A stretch of DNA of 64,000 nt from UBA6115 sp050952935. GTDB lineage: Bacteria > Bacillota > Clostridia > Christensenellales > Aristaeellaceae. The position numbers were made by a program, and so were the translations under genes. The stretch is from NCBI GenBank assembly GCA_050952935.1, contig JBMNLS010000003.1, positions 25,040-89,039 on the forward strand, written 5' to 3'. The notes below the pieces were generated by a model. It was given only the letters and a program-made list of their open reading frames with translations. It did not search any database and was not told the DNA's origin. Position 1 is the first letter of the stretch; every line of letters begins with the position of its first letter. Below are positions 44,083-51,684 of the stretch, piece after piece.

Positions 44083-44199
44083 ATGATGTCCATATCCAGC
44101 CTGCCCGGCATCGTTATCCAGCTGGTGTTTATTCCCGCCATTGTCGCGGCGCTGATGAAAGCCAAACTGATCTCCGCCCGTTACCCCGAAAAAGCCTGA
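44083..44199 (+). pseudogene. 3' remnant of an ECF-transporter S-component gene
   Basis: 38 codons ending at TGA 44197. The peptide contains SLPGIVIQLVFIPAIVAALM then KAKLISARYPEKA, the usual last helix and tail of ECF S-components (LPG-x-x-x-Q-L-x-x-IP-x-x-V). The other ~140-170 residues are missing and the fragment begins abruptly 13 bp after the metal-chelate binding protein. Its codons look like the GC-rich host genes, unlike the preceding three genes. Best explained as a gene cut by insertion of the importer island. Confidence 0.6.
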
Positions 44200-44205
44200 G
44201 GCAGG

Positions 44206-44730
44206 ATGATGTTTGAGGCCTGCCTAACCGAACAGGCGGCGCTGCACCCAGCTTTGCAGCCCCAGGACGCGGTGAAGCTGTGCTACCAGGCCGCTTTTGG
44301 AGCGGAACATTTTCTGGAAGACCGGGAGATGGCCCGCCAACTGCTGACGCTGGAGCTGGAAAGCGTTCAGCCTTCATCCGGGCGTTTGTGGGAGCCCATC
44401 GGCCCCCACTATGCCCGGGTGAACCTGGCAGTTTGGAAAAAGAAGGGGCTATCTGCGGAGGCGTTGTTCCGGCTGTTCTGTCAAAGCGCTTCCGAACCTG
44501 ACAAACAAAACAGCGAGGAACTGTTCCGTTGTTATTTGAAGATAGTGGAAAAAGCCGCCCAGGAGGACAAACTGTCCTTTACTGTTTCTGATTGGCAGCA
44601 ATGCCTAAAGGGCTATTTTGCGCAGGGCGGCGGCGCCGTGCATCACAGCCCCCGATACCGCAGGGAGGAGCAGCCGCGCTACCGTTTAATCCATCAAAAA
44701 CATCTTTTTCTTTTTTTGTCAAAAGTTTGA
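44206..44730 (+). CDS. Conserved protein of unknown function
   Basis: 174 residues, soluble, no signal peptide. Conserved-looking parts: DAVKLCYQAAFGAEHFLED, WEPIGPHYARVNLAVWKKKG, ALFRLFCQSA and a final HHSPRYRREEQPRYRLI. I have seen similar open frames in other Clostridia but know no function or domain name. It starts 6 bp after the ECF remnant, so it was probably the next gene of the interrupted ECF operon; that could link it to vitamin metabolism. It is followed by a 190-bp gap with an Ugp promoter. Confidence 0.65.
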   Translation: MMFEACLTEQAALHPALQPQDAVKLCYQAAFGAEHFLEDREMARQLLTLELESVQPSSGRLWEPIGPHYARVNLAVWKKKGLSAEALFRLFCQSASEPDKQNSEELFRCYLKIVEKAAQEDKLSFTVSDWQQCLKGYFAQGGGAVHHSPRYRREEQPRYRLIHQKHLFLFLSKV

Positions 44731-44777
44731 TTTTTATGCCAATATCCTTGTTTTGCTTGATTTTACGAGCTTTTTAC

Positions 44778-44806
44778 TTGTCAAACCGCCTTGTGTATGG
44801 TAGCAT
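44778..44806 (+). promoter_or_regulatory. Candidate promoter of the Ugp-type operon
   Basis: TTGTCA (44778-44783), 17 bp, TAGCAT (44801-44806), about 117 bp before the first permease. The gap 44731-44922 is AT-rich with no other feature seen. Confidence 0.45.
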
Positions 44807-44922
44807 GAACCTGCTGGAACTGAAGGATGATGCAGTCACTGGACAAAAAAGCGCGTTGCTTGCACCTGTTGACAGCGTTATTTGCAAGAAAAAGGAACTT
44901 GAAGACAGCGGGGTGAACCACT

Positions 44923-45855
44923 GTGCAAAAGAAGCGGACAAACCCAGGGGCTCAAGCTCCTGTTTTGCGTGCCCGAAAGTGTAAAAAAAGCTTGTATGAG
45001 CTGATTGAACCCTGGCTTTTTATGCTGCCGGCGTTGCTTGTATTTGCCGTTTTCCTGTTTTATCCGCTGTTTAAAACCATCTACCTCAGCACCTATCTCA
45101 CCAATAATTATGGGCAAGCCAAGGTGTTTGTGGGGTTGCGCAATTATACGGACATCCTGACAGGCAAATACGCCCCTTCTTTTTGGAACAGCATGTGGGT
45201 CACCCTGCGTTTCGTGTTCTTTGTTGCCTTTGGCAGTTTGTTGGTGGGGTTTGCTACCAGCCTGCTCACCGCCAAAAAATTTTCAGGGCGTGCGTTCGCT
45301 TCCGCCATTTATGCCATGCCCATTGCCATCGCCTCTGCCGCTGCCGCCATGAGCTTTAAGATGATTTTTCACCCATCCATCGGCCTGGTCAACCGCCTGT
45401 TTGGCACCACCACCAACTGGCTGAACGATCCGGATTGGGCTTTTCCCATCATCTGCGCGATTTCCATCTGGTTGGCCAGTGGCATCAACTATATTTTCAT
45501 TTCCGCAGGGCTGCGCAACATCCCTGACGAATTATACGAGTCTGCGGCAATAGACGGCGCGGGCTACTGGAAACAGCAGCTGCACATCACCCTGCCCAGC
45601 CTCAGCCCCACCCTGTTTTTTCAGATTATCATCAATATCATCAGCGCTTTCCAATCCTTTACCCAGGTCAGGCTGCTGACTTCCGGTGGCCCCAGTGAAA
45701 CCACCAACGTTATTGTGTATTCAATCTATTTGGATGCTTTCCGCAATTTCCGCTTTGGCTCTGCCGCTGCCCGGTCTATTGTCCTGTTTGTCATCATCAT
45801 GGTCATCACTTTGATCCAATTCCGGGCTGAAAAAAGGAGTGTGCATTACCAATGA
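44923..45855 (+). CDS. ABC sugar/glycerol-phosphate permease, UgpA-like
   Basis: 310 residues, six spans. MalF/UgpA-type permease: LFMLPALLVFAVFLFYPLFK, FVGLRNYTDIL, and the EAA loop IPDELYESAAIDGAGYWKQQ followed by LHITLPSLSP. GTG 44923 is the start, with GGGGTG about 7 bases upstream. It overlaps the second permease by 4 bases (ATGA). The operon has no ATPase gene; a shared MsmX/UgpC-type ATPase elsewhere is likely. Confidence 0.9.
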   Translation: MQKKRTNPGAQAPVLRARKCKKSLYELIEPWLFMLPALLVFAVFLFYPLFKTIYLSTYLTNNYGQAKVFVGLRNYTDILTGKYAPSFWNSMWVTLRFVFFVAFGSLLVGFATSLLTAKKFSGRAFASAIYAMPIAIASAAAAMSFKMIFHPSIGLVNRLFGTTTNWLNDPDWAFPIICAISIWLASGINYIFISAGLRNIPDELYESAAIDGAGYWKQQLHITLPSLSPTLFFQIIINIISAFQSFTQVRLLTSGGPSETTNVIVYSIYLDAFRNFRFGSAAARSIVLFVIIMVITLIQFRAEKRSVHYQ

Positions 45856-46691
45856 GCACCACCGCTTTGTCCCGCAAAAACAGAAAAAACCTGAACACCC
45901 TGATGAAAGTGCTGTTGAACCTGCCCGTCGTGGCGCTGATTATTCTGCCGTTGGTTTACACCTTTATGATGAGCGGCATGCCTGCTGATGAGCTATACTC
46001 CCGCTTGCTGCCTACCCGGATGGACTTGATGAGCTATGTTCATGTGTTTACCCGCACAGGCATCCCAAAGCAAATCCTCAACTCCTTTGTGGTGGCAGGC
46101 TCAGTGACCCTGCTGCAGATGGTCACTTGCAGCATGGCGGCTTTTGCCTTTAGTTTCTTGGAGTTCCGTGGCCGCAACCTGATTTTTATGTGCATTCTGG
46201 CTACCATGATGGTGCCTTGGGAGGCCACCATCATCGCCAATTATTTAACCGTCTCCTCCTGGGGCTGGCTGGACAGCTACAAAGCTTTGATCTTGCCCTA
46301 CGCCTGCTCTGCCATGGGCATCTTCCTGATGCGGCAAAACTATCTGACCTTTGCCCGGGAACTTCATGAGGCCGCCAAATTGGATGGCTGCAACAACTGG
46401 CGCTTTCTGCTCTCCATCGTCGTCCCCCTGGCCCGCCCGGCGCTGGGCGCGCTGGGCGCTTATGTGTTTTTGCTGCAGTGGAACCAATACATGTGGCCGC
46501 TGCTGGTTACCAACTCAGACCGGGTGCGCACAGCGCAGATTGGCATCAGCCAGCTGTATGATATTGATTCGGAACAAATCGGCCTGATGATGGCGGGGGT
46601 TGTGGTGGTGCTGGTGCCTTCTCTGTCCATTTTTGTCTTTATGCAAAAGCAGCTGATTGACGGGTTAATGGCAGGCGCAGTAAAAGGATAG
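45852..46691 (+). CDS. ABC sugar/glycerol-phosphate permease, UgpE-like
   Basis: 279 residues, six spans. MalG/UgpE family: PLVYTFMMSGMPADELYSRL, MCILATMMVPWEATIIANYL, EAA loop ARELHEAAKLDGCNNWRFLL then SIVVPLARPAL, and the end FVFMQKQLIDGLMAGAVKG, which is characteristic. Forms the channel with the preceding UgpA-like protein, to which it is coupled by an ATGA overlap. The binding protein follows after 90 bp. Confidence 0.92.
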   Translation: MSTTALSRKNRKNLNTLMKVLLNLPVVALIILPLVYTFMMSGMPADELYSRLLPTRMDLMSYVHVFTRTGIPKQILNSFVVAGSVTLLQMVTCSMAAFAFSFLEFRGRNLIFMCILATMMVPWEATIIANYLTVSSWGWLDSYKALILPYACSAMGIFLMRQNYLTFARELHEAAKLDGCNNWRFLLSIVVPLARPALGALGAYVFLLQWNQYMWPLLVTNSDRVRTAQIGISQLYDIDSEQIGLMMAGVVVVLVPSLSIFVFMQKQLIDGLMAGAVKG

Positions 46692-46781
46692 CAAAAAACC
46701 TGGCCTGTCATCGCTTGCTGAAAGACAGTCACTCCGCCGCGGTGCGGTGATGAAATATAAGCAAAGTCGAAAGGAGTCTCC

Positions 46782-48104
46782 ATGAAAAGATTAGTCGTAA
46801 CGCTGTTGGTTCTTATCCTGGCCCTCACAGGGCTGAGCGCGCTGGCCGAAGGCCAAAAAACAAAGGTTGTTTTCTGGTACTCACTGGGCGGCACCAATGC
46901 CGAAGTCATCGCTTCCATGACGGAAGCCTTCAATGCATCTCAGGACAAAATTGTAGTGGAAGCCCAATACCAGGGCGAATATGACGATGCCATCAACAAA
47001 TTAAAGGCAACTGCCATGGGTGAAGCCCTGCCCTTTGATATTGTGCAAAGCTACGAAATCGGCTCCCGTTTCATCATTGACTCTGGCAAAATGGTGCCGG
47101 TACAGACCTATATTGACAAAACCGGGTTTGATACCTCCGTCATTGAGCCCAACCTCTTGGCCTATTACACCATCGGCGGCATCATCAACTCCATGCCCTT
47201 CAACTGTTCCACCCCCTTAATGTACTACAACAAGACCGCTTTTGAAGAAGCAGGTATCACCGAAGTGCCCACCACGGTGGATGGCATTCTGGAAATTGCT
47301 GAAAAGCTGACCACCTATGATGCCGAGGGTAAAATTGACCGGGCCGGCTTCACCTTCTCCTACTATGGCTGGTTCTTTGAGCAGTGGACAGGGAAAATGG
47401 GGCGCGAGTATGTGAACAACGGCAATGGCCGTGATTCCTACGCTACCGAGGTGGCCTTTGATAAAAACGGCGCTGCATTGGATCTGTTCAAAATGTGGCA
47501 GAAGATTTCCCAAAGCCCTTACACCTATTATGTTGAGCGGGGCGGCACCTCACAGGCCCGGGCAGCCTTTGTAGCGGGCAAAACCGCCATCTTCCTGGCT
47601 TCCACCGCCAACCTGGCAGGCGTGCTGGCCAATGTCGGGGACAGCTTTGAAGTGGGCACCGCTTACTTCCCCTATGTCAACCCGGAAGACAAGGGCGGCG
47701 TCTCCACCGGCGGCGGCACCCTGTGGATGGTCAACTCCGGAGACGAAGCCAAAATGGACGCCTCCTGGGAGTTTATCCAGTACATGATTTCCCCTGAAAA
47801 CCAGGCCATTTGGAACGCCAAAACCGGCTACTTCCCCATCAACATGAAAGCCCATGAAACCGAAACCTTCAAAAACAACATCGCAAAATATCCTCAATTC
47901 CAGACTGCGCTTGATCAGCTGCATGACTCCGGCCCCCAATATGTGGGCAGCCTGCTCTCCGTATTTCCTGAGGTGCGCCAGTATGTTGAAGACGTCACTG
48001 AGGAAGTGTTCCTGAAAGGACTTTCTCCAGAGGATGCTGTTACCAAGCTGGCTAACCTGGCGAACGATGCCATCGAAATGTATAACCTGACCAACTATGA
48101 GTAA
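46782..48104 (+). CDS. Extracellular solute-binding protein, UgpB-like
   Basis: 440 residues. AAAGGAG sits 6 bases before ATG 46782. Signal peptide MKRLVVTLLVLILALTGLSA is cut near ALA-EG; there is no Cys, so it is not a standard lipoprotein. Family 1 binding protein: KTKVVFWYSLGGTNAEVIAS, MPFNCSTPLMYYNKTAFEEA, WFFEQWTG, FVAGKTAIFLASTANLAG and KGGVSTGGGTLWMVN. W and Y positions resemble UgpB (glycerol-3-phosphate diesters), but another sugar ligand is possible. Followed by a terminator, so it closes the operon. Confidence 0.9.
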   Translation: MKRLVVTLLVLILALTGLSALAEGQKTKVVFWYSLGGTNAEVIASMTEAFNASQDKIVVEAQYQGEYDDAINKLKATAMGEALPFDIVQSYEIGSRFIIDSGKMVPVQTYIDKTGFDTSVIEPNLLAYYTIGGIINSMPFNCSTPLMYYNKTAFEEAGITEVPTTVDGILEIAEKLTTYDAEGKIDRAGFTFSYYGWFFEQWTGKMGREYVNNGNGRDSYATEVAFDKNGAALDLFKMWQKISQSPYTYYVERGGTSQARAAFVAGKTAIFLASTANLAGVLANVGDSFEVGTAYFPYVNPEDKGGVSTGGGTLWMVNSGDEAKMDASWEFIQYMISPENQAIWNAKTGYFPINMKAHETETFKNNIAKYPQFQTALDQLHDSGPQYVGSLLSVFPEVRQYVEDVTEEVFLKGLSPEDAVTKLANLANDAIEMYNLTNYE

Positions 48105-48140
48105 ACTTCCCCGCTGAAAAGCGGATACCCGATAGGAAAC

Positions 48141-48174
48141 AAAACGGTTTTAGCAGAATTGTTAAGACCGTTTT
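48141..48174 (+). terminator. Terminator after the Ugp-type operon
   Basis: AAAACGGTTTTA (48141-48152) pairs with TTAAGACCGTTTT (48162-48174) with one mismatch, followed by GCTTGTTGTG. A small CCGCT-GAAA-AGCGG stem lies just upstream (48112-48125). Confidence 0.55.
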
Positions 48175-48261
48175 GCTTGTTGTGTGATAAGCAAATAATT
48201 TTTCTGATCTTTTTGGAAAAGGATCCGCCCGTAAATTGAAAAACGATCCGTCAAAAAGGGC

Positions 48262-48294
48262 TTGACACAGGGGCGTTAGTCATATTAAACTAAC
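48262..48294 (+). promoter_or_regulatory. feo promoter with overlapping GTTAGT/ACTAAC operator
   Basis: TTGACA (48262-48267) starts a promoter whose -10 is near TTAAAC/TAAACT (48285-48291). GTTAGT (48275-48280) and ACTAAC (48289-48294) form a perfect inverted repeat over that -10. The half-site equals the core of DtxR/IdeR boxes, but with wider spacing. Confidence 0.6.
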
Positions 48295-48332
48295 CGCACA
48301 AGGCCGGGAGACCGGCCATCTTCCGGGCTTTG

Positions 48333-48350
48333 GGTTAGGAAACGCTAACC
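48333..48350. repeat. Second feo palindrome, GGTTAG-N6-CTAACC
   Basis: GGTTAG (48333-48338), GAAACG, CTAACC (48345-48350): a perfect inverted repeat in the feo leader, 20 bp before the first feoA start. Could be an operator or an RNA hairpin near the ribosome site. Confidence 0.6.
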
Positions 48351-48370
48351 GTCCGGTGAGGGAGGCGACG

Positions 48371-48580
48371 ATGCCAGTGACCATGATGGGATCAGGGGAT
48401 GAGGCGGTGATCCGCCGCATTTCAGGCGCTCCTGCTATCCGGCAGCGCCTGGCGGAACTGGGTTTTGTGACAGGCGCCCGGGTTCAGGTGATGGGGCAGT
48501 CTCACGGCGGGGTGATTCTGCTGATCAAAGGCTGCCGCGTGGCCCTGGGCACAGACATGGCAAACCACATTTTTGTGTGA
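48371..48580 (+). CDS. feoA: FeoA-family ferrous iron transport protein (first copy)
   Basis: 69 residues, one SH3-like FeoA domain: DEAVIRRISGAPAIRQRLAE, LGFVTGARVQVMGQSHGGVI, GCRVALGTDMANHIFV. ATG 48371 has GGGAGG five bases upstream; an in-frame GTG at 48356 lacks a site. FeoA proteins bind the cytoplasmic side of FeoB and aid iron uptake. Two FeoA genes precede feoB here. Confidence 0.9.
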   Translation: MPVTMMGSGDEAVIRRISGAPAIRQRLAELGFVTGARVQVMGQSHGGVILLIKGCRVALGTDMANHIFV

Positions 48581-48607
48581 ACGGAAAACAAAGAAGGAGG
48601 AAACGGA

Positions 48608-48829
48608 ATGAAAACACTGCGGGACACCAAGCCTGGGGAGACCGTCACGGTGAAAAAGCTTCATGGCGAAGGCGCCATCAAACGGCGCATCATGGACATG
48701 GGCATCACACCGGGCACGGCTGTTTATCTGCGCAAGCTAGCCCCCTTGGGCGATCCGATTGAGGTCACCGTCCGGGGTTATGAGCTGTCCCTGCGCAAGC
48801 AGGACGCGGAAATGATTGAGGTAGAATAA
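48608..48829 (+). CDS. feoA: FeoA-family ferrous iron transport protein (second copy)
   Basis: 73 residues: LRDTKPGETVTVKKLHGEGA, IKRRIMDMGITPGTAVYLRK, GDPIEVTVRGYELSLRKQDA. This is the more typical FeoA, with the RRxMDMGI motif. AAGGAGG precedes ATG 48608. It lies 27 bp after the first copy and 48 bp before feoB; a third palindrome sits in the latter gap. Confidence 0.93.
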   Translation: MKTLRDTKPGETVTVKKLHGEGAIKRRIMDMGITPGTAVYLRKLAPLGDPIEVTVRGYELSLRKQDAEMIEVE

Positions 48830-48843
48830 TTTTTTTGCCGACG

Positions 48844-48862
48844 GGTTAGCAGAAGCTAATCC
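48844..48862. repeat. Third feo palindrome, GGTTAG-N6-CTAATCC
   Basis: GGTTAG (48844-48849), CAGAAG, CTAATC (48856-48861): same half-sites and spacing as the second copy with one mismatch, immediately before the feoB ribosome site. Confidence 0.55.
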
Positions 48863-48877
48863 TGAAAGGAGCGGGAT

Positions 48878-51022
48878 ATGTCAACCATTATTGCCCTGGC
48901 GGGCAACCCCAACAGCGGGAAAACCACCCTGTTTAACGCCCTCACCGGCTCTGCTCAGTATGTGGGCAACTGGCCCGGAGTGACCATTGAAAAGAAGGAA
49001 GGCAGGCTCAAGGGCAGCAAGGATGTGCTGATTCAGGACCTGCCCGGCGTCTATTCCCTTTCACCCTATACACCGGAGGAGATCATCACCCGGGATTTCC
49101 TTGTCCAGGAGCATCCGGACGCCATCATCAACGTGGTGGACGGCACCAACCTGGAGCGCAACCTCTACCTCACCACCCAGCTGCTGGAGCTGGGCATCCC
49201 CGTGGTGGTGGCGCTTAACATGATGGATCTGGTTAAAAAAAGCGGCGACACCATTGATCGGGAGCGCCTGGGCCGTGCCCTGGGCTGTCCGGTGGTTCCC
49301 CTGTCCGCCCTCAAAGGAGAAGGCGGGGAGGAGGTGGCCCGGCAGGCCGTCGCCCTGGCGCAGTCCAAAGCCGGCATGGAGCCGCCCGCTGTTTTTGTCG
49401 GCTCCCTGGAGCATACCCTGGCCCATATTGAAGAAGCCATTGCCGGGGCAGTGCCACAAAGCGCCCTGCGCTTCACCGCCATCAAGCTTTTTGAGCGGGA
49501 TGAAAAGGCCTGGGCGGAAGTCAAGCTCTCCCCCGACACCGCCAAGCGCGTGAAGGCATTAATCGCTGCCTGTGAAAAGGAAATGAAAGATGACGCGGAA
49601 AGCATCGTCGTTAACCAGCGCTATAGCTATATCGCCAGCCTGATGGACGAGGCTGTGGTCAAAAAACACAAAGGACAGAAGATGAACCTGTCTGACCGCA
49701 TCGACCGGGTGGTCACCAACCGCATTCTGGCGCTGCCCATCTTTGTGGTGGTGATGGCGCTGGTTTATTACATTGCCGTTACCACGGTGGGCGCCATTCT
49801 GACAGACTTTACCAATGAAACCCTCTTTGGCGAGTGGATTGTGCCCAATTTGAGGAGCGCCATGGAAAACGCCAATGTGGCCCCCTGGCTCACCGGGCTT
49901 ACGGTGGACGGCATTGTGGGGGGCGTGGGCGCCGTGCTGGGCTTTGTGCCCCAGATGCTGGTGCTTTTCCTGATGCTTTCCATCCTGGAGGATGTGGGCT
50001 ATATGGCCCGTGTCGCCTTCATCATGGACCGGATATTCAGGCGCTTTGGGCTGTCGGGCAAGTCCTTTATCCCGATGATGATTGGTTCCGGCTGCTCGGT
50101 GCCCGGCATCATGGCCAGCCGCACCATCGAGTCTGAGCGCGACCGGCGCATGACCGTGATCACCACCTCCTTTATCCCCTGCGGCGCCAAGCTGCCTATC
50201 ATCGCCCTGTTTGCGGGCGCTCTGTTCAATGAGTCCAACTGGGTGGCTGTGTCCACCTACTTTATTGGCGTGGCCGCCGTGATCATCTCCGGCATCATCC
50301 TGAAAAAGACCCGTCGCTTCTCCGGCGATCCTGCCCCCTTTGTGATGGAGCTGCCCCCCTATCGCCTGCCCGCGGCCCAGGGCGTGCTGCGCGCCACCTG
50401 GGAGCGGGGCTGGAGCTTTATCAAGCGGGCGGGCACCATTATTCTGCTGTCCAGCGTTGTTCTTTGGTTCCTGCAGGCCTATGGCGTGGTGGATGGCGCC
50501 TTGGTGGCGGTGGAGGACAACAACAACAGCCTCCTGGCAGCCATCGGCAATTTTGTGGCCCCCCTCTTTGCCCCTCTTGGCTTTGGCAACTGGAAAGCTG
50601 CCGTCGCAACCTTCACGGGGCTGATCGCCAAGGAAAACGTGGTCAACACCTTTGGCGTGCTCTACGGCTTTGCTGAGGTGGCGGAAGATGGCATGGAAAT
50701 CTGGAGCCTCATCGCCGCTGACTACACCGTGCTGACCGCCTACAGCTTTATGCTGTTTAACCTGCTGTGCGTTCCCTGCTTTGCCGCCATCGGCGCCATC
50801 AAGCGGGAGATGAACTCCGCTGGTTGGACGGGCTTCGCGCTGATGTACCAGACCGTCTTTGCTTATGTGATTTCGCTGATCGTCTATCAGCTGGGCATCT
50901 TCTTTACAGGCGGCGCTTTCACATTTAGCACCATCCTTGCTGCTGCCTTGCTTGTGGGGCTGCTCTACCTGATGTTCCGCCCACAGCCCCAGGCAAAAGG
51001 GCAGCTGCAATCGGCCATGTAA
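48878..51022 (+). CDS. feoB: Ferrous iron transport protein B
   Basis: 714 residues. GTP-gated Fe2+ importer. G-domain at the N-terminus: G1 GNPNSGKTT (residues 8-16), NWPGVTIEKKEG (G2 region), G3 DLPGVYSLSPYTPEE, G4 NMMD. Membrane core has two Gate motifs: MMIGSGCSVPGIMASRTIES then FIPCGAKLPIIALFAG, and LIAKENVVNTFGVLYG. The Cys residues in the GSGCSVPG and IPCGAKLP pores are conserved. AAAGGAG precedes ATG 48878. Followed 19 bp later by the Cys-rich partner gene. Confidence 0.96.
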   Translation: MSTIIALAGNPNSGKTTLFNALTGSAQYVGNWPGVTIEKKEGRLKGSKDVLIQDLPGVYSLSPYTPEEIITRDFLVQEHPDAIINVVDGTNLERNLYLTTQLLELGIPVVVALNMMDLVKKSGDTIDRERLGRALGCPVVPLSALKGEGGEEVARQAVALAQSKAGMEPPAVFVGSLEHTLAHIEEAIAGAVPQSALRFTAIKLFERDEKAWAEVKLSPDTAKRVKALIAACEKEMKDDAESIVVNQRYSYIASLMDEAVVKKHKGQKMNLSDRIDRVVTNRILALPIFVVVMALVYYIAVTTVGAILTDFTNETLFGEWIVPNLRSAMENANVAPWLTGLTVDGIVGGVGAVLGFVPQMLVLFLMLSILEDVGYMARVAFIMDRIFRRFGLSGKSFIPMMIGSGCSVPGIMASRTIESERDRRMTVITTSFIPCGAKLPIIALFAGALFNESNWVAVSTYFIGVAAVIISGIILKKTRRFSGDPAPFVMELPPYRLPAAQGVLRATWERGWSFIKRAGTIILLSSVVLWFLQAYGVVDGALVAVEDNNNSLLAAIGNFVAPLFAPLGFGNWKAAVATFTGLIAKENVVNTFGVLYGFAEVAEDGMEIWSLIAADYTVLTAYSFMLFNLLCVPCFAAIGAIKREMNSAGWTGFALMYQTVFAYVISLIVYQLGIFFTGGAFTFSTILAAALLVGLLYLMFRPQPQAKGQLQSAM

Positions 51023-51041
51023 TGAGGGAGAATGAAAGCAG

Positions 51042-51230
51042 ATGAACTGGATTCAGGAAAACCTTGCCTCCATCCTGGTGGGTATCGGCCTTATCCTGCT
51101 GCTGTCCCTATCGGTCGCCGCCTCTTTCCGCAGCAGGAAAAGAGGCGGAGGCTGCGGCCTGGGCTGTGCCACATGTCCGGGCTGCTGCCGGGCGCAGGAG
51201 CAGGGAGTGGGAGTGAATACAAAATTGTAA
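51042..51230 (+). CDS. FeoB-associated Cys-rich membrane protein
   Basis: 62 residues: one span (LASILVGIGLILLLSLSVAA) followed by a short basic stretch and GGGCGLGCATCPGCC with five cysteines in CxxxCxxCxxCC. This is the small FeoB partner (FeoC-like replacement in Firmicutes) that is thought to bind metal. It is 19 bp downstream of feoB and ends the operon. The ATG follows GAAAGCAG, a weak site. Confidence 0.88.
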   Translation: MNWIQENLASILVGIGLILLLSLSVAASFRSRKRGGGCGLGCATCPGCCRAQEQGVGVNTKL

Positions 51231-51334
51231 CAGGTTCCATCTTAGCCTGTGCAATCAAACAGCATTCAGGCTGGTGTTGCTGATTGTTTACCATTAATCT
51301 TTCCACTCTTGTGACGTTTATGCCGTGCATGTCC

Positions 51335-51364
51335 TTGCTTTTCCTTCGGTGAGGGTGGTATAAT
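51335..51364 (+). promoter_or_regulatory. Promoter of the riboswitch-YitT unit
   Basis: TTGCTT (51335-51340), 18 bp, perfect TATAAT (51359-51364). Transcription should start near 51371, at the 5' edge of the cobalamin riboswitch. Confidence 0.6.
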
Positions 51365-51370
51365 TGGGCC

Positions 51371-51560
51371 ACAGCTGAACAATAGGGACATGGTGCTGCG
51401 TTTGTCGCAGAAGAGGGAAATCGGTTAGAATCCGATACAACAGCCATTACTGTGTTTGGTAAAATGCGAGCAGAAGCCATTGGGCATATGCCTGAGAAGG
51501 CGCTTCCGCAGGGCGAGAAGCCAGCCATCAGTCAGGAAACCTGCCATGCTCCTTAAGTGC
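51371..51560 (+). ncRNA. Cobalamin riboswitch
   Basis: Core elements appear in order: AGAGGGAAATCGGTTAGAAT then CCGAT (51412-51435), ACAaCAGCCATTACTGTG (51437-51454), then GCCAGCC and the B12 box AGTCAGGAAACCTGCCA (51530-51546), matching RAGYCMGGARACCKGCC. This is the adenosyl/methyl-cobalamin aptamer; binding normally turns the downstream genes off. A terminator follows and then a pair of YitT-family genes. The 3' boundary is approximate. Confidence 0.9.
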
Positions 51561-51618
51561 TGATTTTTCGGGCAACGGAAAAAGAAAGTACAGGATAGCA
51601 TGGACGAGGTGATGCTAG

Positions 51619-51650
51619 GCGCTTTCTTTTGATGTGGAAAGCGCTTTTTT
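51619..51650 (+). terminator. Riboswitch-controlled terminator
   Basis: GCGCTTTC (51619-51626) pairs with GAAAGCGC (51637-51644), followed by T6 (51645-51650). AAAAGAAAG (51580-51588) can instead pair with CTTTCTTTT (51622-51630), destroying the terminator, so it looks like the expression platform of the cobalamin riboswitch. TCGGGCAAC/GTTGCCCGA around it form an outer stem. Confidence 0.8.
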
Positions 51651-51684
51651 GTTGCCCGATAGAGCATGAAAGGCAGGAAGGACA

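Noticed and set aside
49559..51010. 483-codon open frame antisense to feoB
   Set aside because: It mirrors feoB codons in a GC-rich gene, has no ribosome site and a His/Gln/Gly-rich composition typical of shadow frames.
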